A stretch of 64,000 nt of DNA, from positions 186,001-250,000 of the forward strand of contig CAZBED010000001.1 in assembly GCA_964490845.1 (NCBI GenBank). Reading direction: 5' to 3'. The stretch's first letter is position 1, and each line of letters opens with the position of its first letter. This stretch comes from JADJSS01 sp964490845 (GTDB taxonomy: Bacteria; Bacteroidota; Bacteroidia; Chitinophagales; JADIYW01). Shown here piece after piece: positions 59,925 to 64,000 of this stretch. The notes under the pieces are model-generated. The model had not been told where the DNA came from, searched no databases, and saw nothing but the letters and a program-made list of their open reading frames with translations. Made by a program: the position numbers and the translations under genes.

Positions 59925-61430
59925 CTATTTTTGCCACGCACCGACGGCACCGAACAAAGTCCCGCTGTACAATCCATTATTCAACCCTACTTCTGTGGCG
60001 GCATAGGCTGAATTATAGTACAGCTGATTTCCAAATGGTATCTCAAAAACAGTATTTCCGGTATTCCAGTCCAATGCCGTAAAATTCCAAACACCGTTGT
60101 TTTGCCCCATACAATACGCCAGGTTTGTGGCAGCGCTCATACAGGGAATACCACTTGGCAGGCTAACACTTGTATTTACCCATGCCGATTTCAATTGTCG
60201 TGCAGCAGGATTCCAGATGAATTTTTCAGCACCATAGGGAGCATTACCCGGAACTCCGGAAAGAAGAATATTGGCGGTCTTATCACTTCCCGGGTTTTTC
60301 AACTCATTATTCACTACCAAGGCACCGTAACCGCGTACACATACCGATTGTTCGGATAATGAACGGGTTGCCGAAGGATTGCCAAAAGTAACAGGCATCT
60401 GTGCCGCGATTCTTCTGTCTTTGCTACCCGGAATCTGGTGCCAGTCATCCGGAATCTTATCTCTCCAAAATAAAACGAGATGCATCAAATCCTGGCCGTC
60501 TGTAATCACTACAAATTTATCCTGATGCTGCATGCCCATCAAAGTAGGTGTAGACCCGGAACCAGCACCCAGACGAATCCCCGAACCTCCGTTGCCTGTT
60601 TCGTAATCAGCCGTCCATCCGCCTTTACCTTCTTCAACAGACAGTTCTGTTCCTGTCCACTGCACACGATACATTTTTTTAGATGTTACTGCATAGATTC
60701 CATTTTCCTCATCACAGGCTATAGAATTGGATATTTCTTCTCCGGAAAATTTATAGTGATAAAATTCAGAAAAATTCCTGCTGACCAGCCCTATCAAACC
60801 ATTATTTGTTGCAAATGCAATGTATCCGTCATAAGTCATGGTCATGCCAACGATACGTTCATTAGCCGATAACAAAGACACAGGAATAACAAATGTACGC
60901 AGTAACTGTATCGGCGAAAACACATCATTTGGTGTAGCATCACCATAAGCATATAGTTTTGTTCCTCGTGGTGTGTAAAAAATATTGTCTTTATCAATCA
61001 AGGTGTAAGCGCCGCTGGTCGAAGCATCTACGGAAAAGATGGATCCTGCCGAGACATCTTCCTTTTCTTTAAAAGCAATGATATTAAAACCTTTTCCGGT
61101 GTCCATAGCTTTCACCACATGTGAAGCATTGCCTCCCCATAAAACTCTGTTGCCATCCGGATAAATACCTGAAATAACAATCGTTATCATTCCTGGTGTT
61201 CCGGATTGATACTTTTTATAAATTTCTCCATTTCCCGAAGCAGGTCCGCCAAACGGAGACGAAGCTTGTGCATAAGGATTGCAATGCGTAATCGGCCAGG
61301 GTGAATCCGCTAAAAAATTATTTTCAGGTGGTTGCTCTTCAAAAGGATTATTCGTGTTTTCAGTTTTTTCTTTCGTGCAGGCTATGGCCAGAAAAAAAAG
61401 GAATAATATTACAGCCCGGGTATGCAGCAT
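59925..61430 (-). CDS. large lipoprotein, propeller-like, unknown function
   Basis: A 501-residue exported lipoprotein with signal MLHTRAVILFLFFLAIACTKEK. The mature part has repeated strand-rich units (YPDGNRVLWGGNASHVVKAMD, YTLIDKDNIFYTPRGTKLYAYGD, YDGYIAFATNNGLIGLVSRN) consistent with a beta-propeller like PQQ or YncE types. The ATG at 61430 is used because the longer frame opens at TTG. TAGCTTTG (complement of 61434-61441) matches TAnnTTTG only 3 nt before this ATG, so the transcript could be leaderless. Ligand unknown. Confidence 0.65.
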   Translation of the reverse strand: MLHTRAVILFLFFLAIACTKEKTENTNNPFEEQPPENNFLADSPWPITHCNPYAQASSPFGGPASGNGEIYKKYQSGTPGMITIVISGIYPDGNRVLWGGNASHVVKAMDTGKGFNIIAFKEKEDVSAGSIFSVDASTSGAYTLIDKDNIFYTPRGTKLYAYGDATPNDVFSPIQLLRTFVIPVSLLSANERIVGMTMTYDGYIAFATNNGLIGLVSRNFSEFYHYKFSGEEISNSIACDEENGIYAVTSKKMYRVQWTGTELSVEEGKGGWTADYETGNGGSGIRLGAGSGSTPTLMGMQHQDKFVVITDGQDLMHLVLFWRDKIPDDWHQIPGSKDRRIAAQMPVTFGNPSATRSLSEQSVCVRGYGALVVNNELKNPGSDKTANILLSGVPGNAPYGAEKFIWNPAARQLKSAWVNTSVSLPSGIPCMSAATNLAYCMGQNNGVWNFTALDWNTGNTVFEIPFGNQLYYNSAYAATEVGLNNGLYSGTLFGAVGAWQK

Positions 61431-61433
61431 ACC

Positions 61434-61441
61434 CAAAGCTA
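61434..61441 (-). promoter_or_regulatory. -7 element abutting the lipoprotein start
   Basis: TAGCTTTG on the minus strand matches TAnnTTTG and ends 3 nt before the ATG at 61430. Confidence 0.4.
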
Positions 61442-61544
61442 ACAAAATTCATAAGCGTTTTATATTTACCAGCTCACAAAATTCACCACTTAAGTTATCA
61501 ATATTTGTGCATTATACTTTTTACCACACATATCCCTATCCTCT

Positions 61545-61552
61545 TATCTTTG
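61545..61552 (+). promoter_or_regulatory. -7 element abutting ftsK
   Basis: TATCTTTG matches TAnnTTTG and ends 4 nt before the ftsK ATG at 61557, implying a leaderless or nearly leaderless mRNA. Confidence 0.45.
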
Positions 61553-61556
61553 TTTT

Positions 61557-64000
61557 ATGCCAGAAGAAGTTGCAAAAGAGAAAGCAAAACGAACCAAAAA
61601 GCCTGTAGTGGAAGAACCTGCCGACGAAGGGACGCCTGCGCCATTGATTGATGCTGAAACGGTCAAAACAGGCGCCGGCTTATTCTTTCTGTTTATTGCC
61701 ATATTACTGTTTGTGTCGTTTTGTTCCTATTTATTTACCTGGAAAGACGATCAGGATAAAGTATTGAATTTTTCCTGGAAGCTTATTTTCAGCAAAGAAG
61801 TTTTGGTGCAGAACAGTATGGGCAGAATCGGTGCGTTTCTGGCGCATATCTTCTACTTCGATTTATTTGGAATAGCATCTTTCTTTGTGCCTTACATATT
61901 TTTCACCATAGGCATTAATCTTACATTTAAAGAGAAAATCTTCAAACTTGTCAAGATATTTTTCACCTCTCTTTTCTGGATAGTATTTATATCCACTCTG
62001 GCCTCTTTTATTTTCCCCGATGCCTCTTTCCCTTTCGGCGGCGGATTAGGAGTCAACAACTATGAATGGCTTTCCACCCTGATGGGCCGATTGGGTTTAG
62101 GAATTTTACTGGCCATTATCGGTCTTACTTTTTTGGGTTTCAATTTAAAAGACGCGTATCTGAAATACAATTCCTGGAAACAGCAATGGGAAGAGCGCAG
62201 GAAAGCACTCGCCTTACAAAAAAGTATACCTGAAGATGATACGGTGGATGAATTTTACAAGGAAGATGACCTGGCAAAAGAAGAAGGCTATGAAATGGAG
62301 AGCATCCTTCCTGATGAAACCGAAAATCCGACTCCGCATTTTGAAGATCAGACGTTTGAAATACTGACGGAAGAACACCCGGAGAATGAGTCTGAAAGCA
62401 TTAAAATGGAATTGATTGAAAAAGAAACGGAAGAAGTGGAACTGGAGCAGGCCGTTAAGGAGCCCGTACCTAAAAAAGAAAAATTCACACTGGATCCTGA
62501 TTTTGAGATTGAAGAACTGCAGGCTTTCGGCACCATTGAAGAAACTATTGGGGCAACACAGGAAAAAGAACACTTTGGGCTGGATACTAATTTTGATCCA
62601 AGACTGGAATTATCGAAATACAAATTTCCATCAGTTGACTTACTCGAAGAGCATGGCAGCGGCCAGATAGAAATCAACAAGGAGGAATTAGAGCAAAATA
62701 AAAATCAGATTGTTCAGACCTTGTTAAACTATAATATCGGCATAGAAAAAATAAAAGCGACAGTTGGCCCTACCGTCACCCTGTATGAAATCGTTCCGGA
62801 GAAAGGTGTGCGGATTTCCAAAATTAAAAACCTGGAAGACGATATCGCACTTAGTCTGGCGGCATTAGGCATCCGTATCATCGCCCCGATACCCGGCAGA
62901 GGAACAATTGGCATTGAAGTTCCCAACGTAAAGAAAAGTGTCGTTTCCATGCGCTCTCTCATCGCCGGTGAAAAATTTAAAAAGTCAGACGCAGAACTTC
63001 CCATAGCATTAGGAAAAACTATTTCTAACGAAGACTTTGTTATCGACCTGGCGAAAATGCCGCACCTGCTGATGGCGGGGGCTACGGGCCAGGGTAAGTC
63101 AGTCGGGCTAAACGCCATTCTGGTATCCTTACTCTACAAAAAGCATCCCGCCGAATTAAAATTTGTATTAGTGGATCCTAAAAAGGTGGAGCTTACCTTA
63201 TATAAGCTAATCGAAAACCATTACCTCGCCAAGCTGCCGAACGAAACAGACGCCATCATTACCGATAACAAGAAAGTAATCTACACTTTAAATGCATTAT
63301 GCATTGAAATGGACACCCGGTATGAGTTGTTAAAAACAGCTCATGTCCGACACATCAAAGAATATAATCAGAAGTTTTTAAACCGGCAACTAAACCCGAA
63401 CAACGGACACCGGTTTTTACCCTATATCGTGCTTGTTGTGGATGAATTTGCTGATTTGATGATGACTGCCGGCAAAGAGGTGGAAGCGCCGATAGCCAGG
63501 CTTGCACAATTAGCCCGTGCCATTGGTATCCATCTGGTGATAGCCACACAACGCCCTTCGGTCAACATCATTACAGGAACAATAAAAGCTAACTTCCCCG
63601 GCCGAATAGCGTTTAAAGTAACAGCAAAAGTGGACTCCAGGACTATCCTCGATGCCGGAGGCGCCGACCAGCTGATTGGACGCGGAGATATGTTACTATC
63701 CCAAAGCGGGGAAATCACACGGTTACAGTGTCCGTTTGTAGATACACCGGAGGTAGAACATATTGCCAAATTTATCGGAGACCAAAAAGGGTTCCCAACT
63801 CCTTATGAACTGCCGGAATATATAGACCCGAAAGAGGCCGCCAATGGCGACCGCCAGCTCGATATGGGCGAACGAGATGAACTGTTTGAGGAAGCGGCAA
63901 GGTTGATTGTCAGAAATCAGATTGGCTCCACCTCCCTGATACAACGTAAATTAGCGTTAGGATATGCCCGCTCGGGCAGACTTATGGACCAACTGGAGAA
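61557..64000 (+). CDS. ftsK: DNA translocase FtsK, C-terminus cut by window edge
   Basis: The first 814 residues of FtsK, the septal DNA pump that clears DNA and activates XerCD at dif. It begins with an acidic-basic tail, then four membrane helices (about 40-65, 97-125, 135-160, 180-205), an acidic linker (about 220-340) and the motor. Walker A GATGQGKS is at 508-515, Walker B in YIVLVVDEFADLMM, and the DNA-contacting TQRPSVNIITGTIKANFPGRIAFKV is intact. The frame is still open at the edge within the gamma domain (SLIQRKLALGYARSGRLMDQLE), so only a few dozen residues are missing. Confidence 0.95.
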   Translation, partial: MPEEVAKEKAKRTKKPVVEEPADEGTPAPLIDAETVKTGAGLFFLFIAILLFVSFCSYLFTWKDDQDKVLNFSWKLIFSKEVLVQNSMGRIGAFLAHIFYFDLFGIASFFVPYIFFTIGINLTFKEKIFKLVKIFFTSLFWIVFISTLASFIFPDASFPFGGGLGVNNYEWLSTLMGRLGLGILLAIIGLTFLGFNLKDAYLKYNSWKQQWEERRKALALQKSIPEDDTVDEFYKEDDLAKEEGYEMESILPDETENPTPHFEDQTFEILTEEHPENESESIKMELIEKETEEVELEQAVKEPVPKKEKFTLDPDFEIEELQAFGTIEETIGATQEKEHFGLDTNFDPRLELSKYKFPSVDLLEEHGSGQIEINKEELEQNKNQIVQTLLNYNIGIEKIKATVGPTVTLYEIVPEKGVRISKIKNLEDDIALSLAALGIRIIAPIPGRGTIGIEVPNVKKSVVSMRSLIAGEKFKKSDAELPIALGKTISNEDFVIDLAKMPHLLMAGATGQGKSVGLNAILVSLLYKKHPAELKFVLVDPKKVELTLYKLIENHYLAKLPNETDAIITDNKKVIYTLNALCIEMDTRYELLKTAHVRHIKEYNQKFLNRQLNPNNGHRFLPYIVLVVDEFADLMMTAGKEVEAPIARLAQLARAIGIHLVIATQRPSVNIITGTIKANFPGRIAFKVTAKVDSRTILDAGGADQLIGRGDMLLSQSGEITRLQCPFVDTPEVEHIAKFIGDQKGFPTPYELPEYIDPKEAANGDRQLDMGERDELFEEAARLIVRNQIGSTSLIQRKLALGYARSGRLMDQLE

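Noticed and set aside
1..64000. rRNA, tRNA or prophage genes
   Set aside because: No tRNA-like cloverleaf, rRNA segment, integrase, capsid or terminase sequence was recognised on either strand.

Overview
This is a chromosomal stretch from a member of the Bacteroidota. The evidence is a type III glutamine synthetase, a TonB-dependent receptor paired with a surface lipoprotein, DUF5683 and DUF6089 family proteins, a FISUMP lipoprotein, a PorE-like OmpA protein, and repeated TAnnTTTG promoter elements with very short leaders and no clear Shine-Dalgarno sequences. The class looks closer to environmental Chitinophagales/Saprospirales-type genomes than to Bacteroides, but the sequence alone does not settle this. 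No rRNA, tRNA, CRISPR array or recognisable transposase was found.

Layout. 1-2475 is a minus-strand cobalamin uptake unit: promoter, cobalamin riboswitch, BtuB-like receptor and a translationally coupled BtuG/YncE-like lipoprotein cut by the window start. 2.5-6.4 kb holds a dienelactone hydrolase and a minus-strand group of flavin reductase, peptide-type binding lipoprotein and queuosine-precursor transporter. 6.6-12.8 kb is a plus-strand chromosome segregation and envelope cluster (metallo-hydrolase, ParA, ParB, DUF5683, DapB, signal peptidase I, orphan PD-(D/E)XK nuclease). 12.8-21.8 kb is minus-strand: PurM, DUF1569, FISUMP lipoprotein, PorE-like protein, bestrophin, GlnN and a polytopic membrane protein. 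21.9-25.2 kb has PurL and an MpaB/DUF2236 protein.

25.2-26.9 kb looks accessory: an orphan gene that reads as more AT-rich than its neighbours, preceded by two look-alike hairpins, then a tandem repeat block with palindromes. 26.9-31.3 kb is a lipid-type unit: alkyl-DHAP synthase-like flavoprotein, glycerol-3-phosphate dehydrogenase and diacylglycerol kinase. 31.3-44.2 kb is mostly housekeeping (DUF6089 barrel, Nth, RnhA, TSUP exporter, Fbp, GNAT, aspartate kinase, proline dehydrogenase, AroE, TPR protein, outer-membrane barrel). 44.2-49.8 kb carries tandem Crp/Fnr regulators, an arginine deiminase, an EEP phosphatase, a lipase and a glycine-rich RRM protein. 49.8-61.5 kb has a giant SF1 helicase-nuclease, a Tat-exported GMC oxidoreductase, three small outer-membrane proteins (one with a nonsense codon), a thiolase and two lipoproteins. 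The window ends inside FtsK.

The most interesting signals are regulatory and structural. Both Crp/Fnr paralogs have TGAC-N4-GTCA palindromes and a shared core promoter, and a perfect FNR-consensus palindrome lies upstream of the GMC oxidoreductase. The AGPS-GlpD-DGK grouping, the accessory hairpin/repeat region at 25.3-26.8 kb, nested inverted repeats at 47.1-47.2 kb and a stop codon inside the signal peptide of an outer-membrane protein also deserve a second look.
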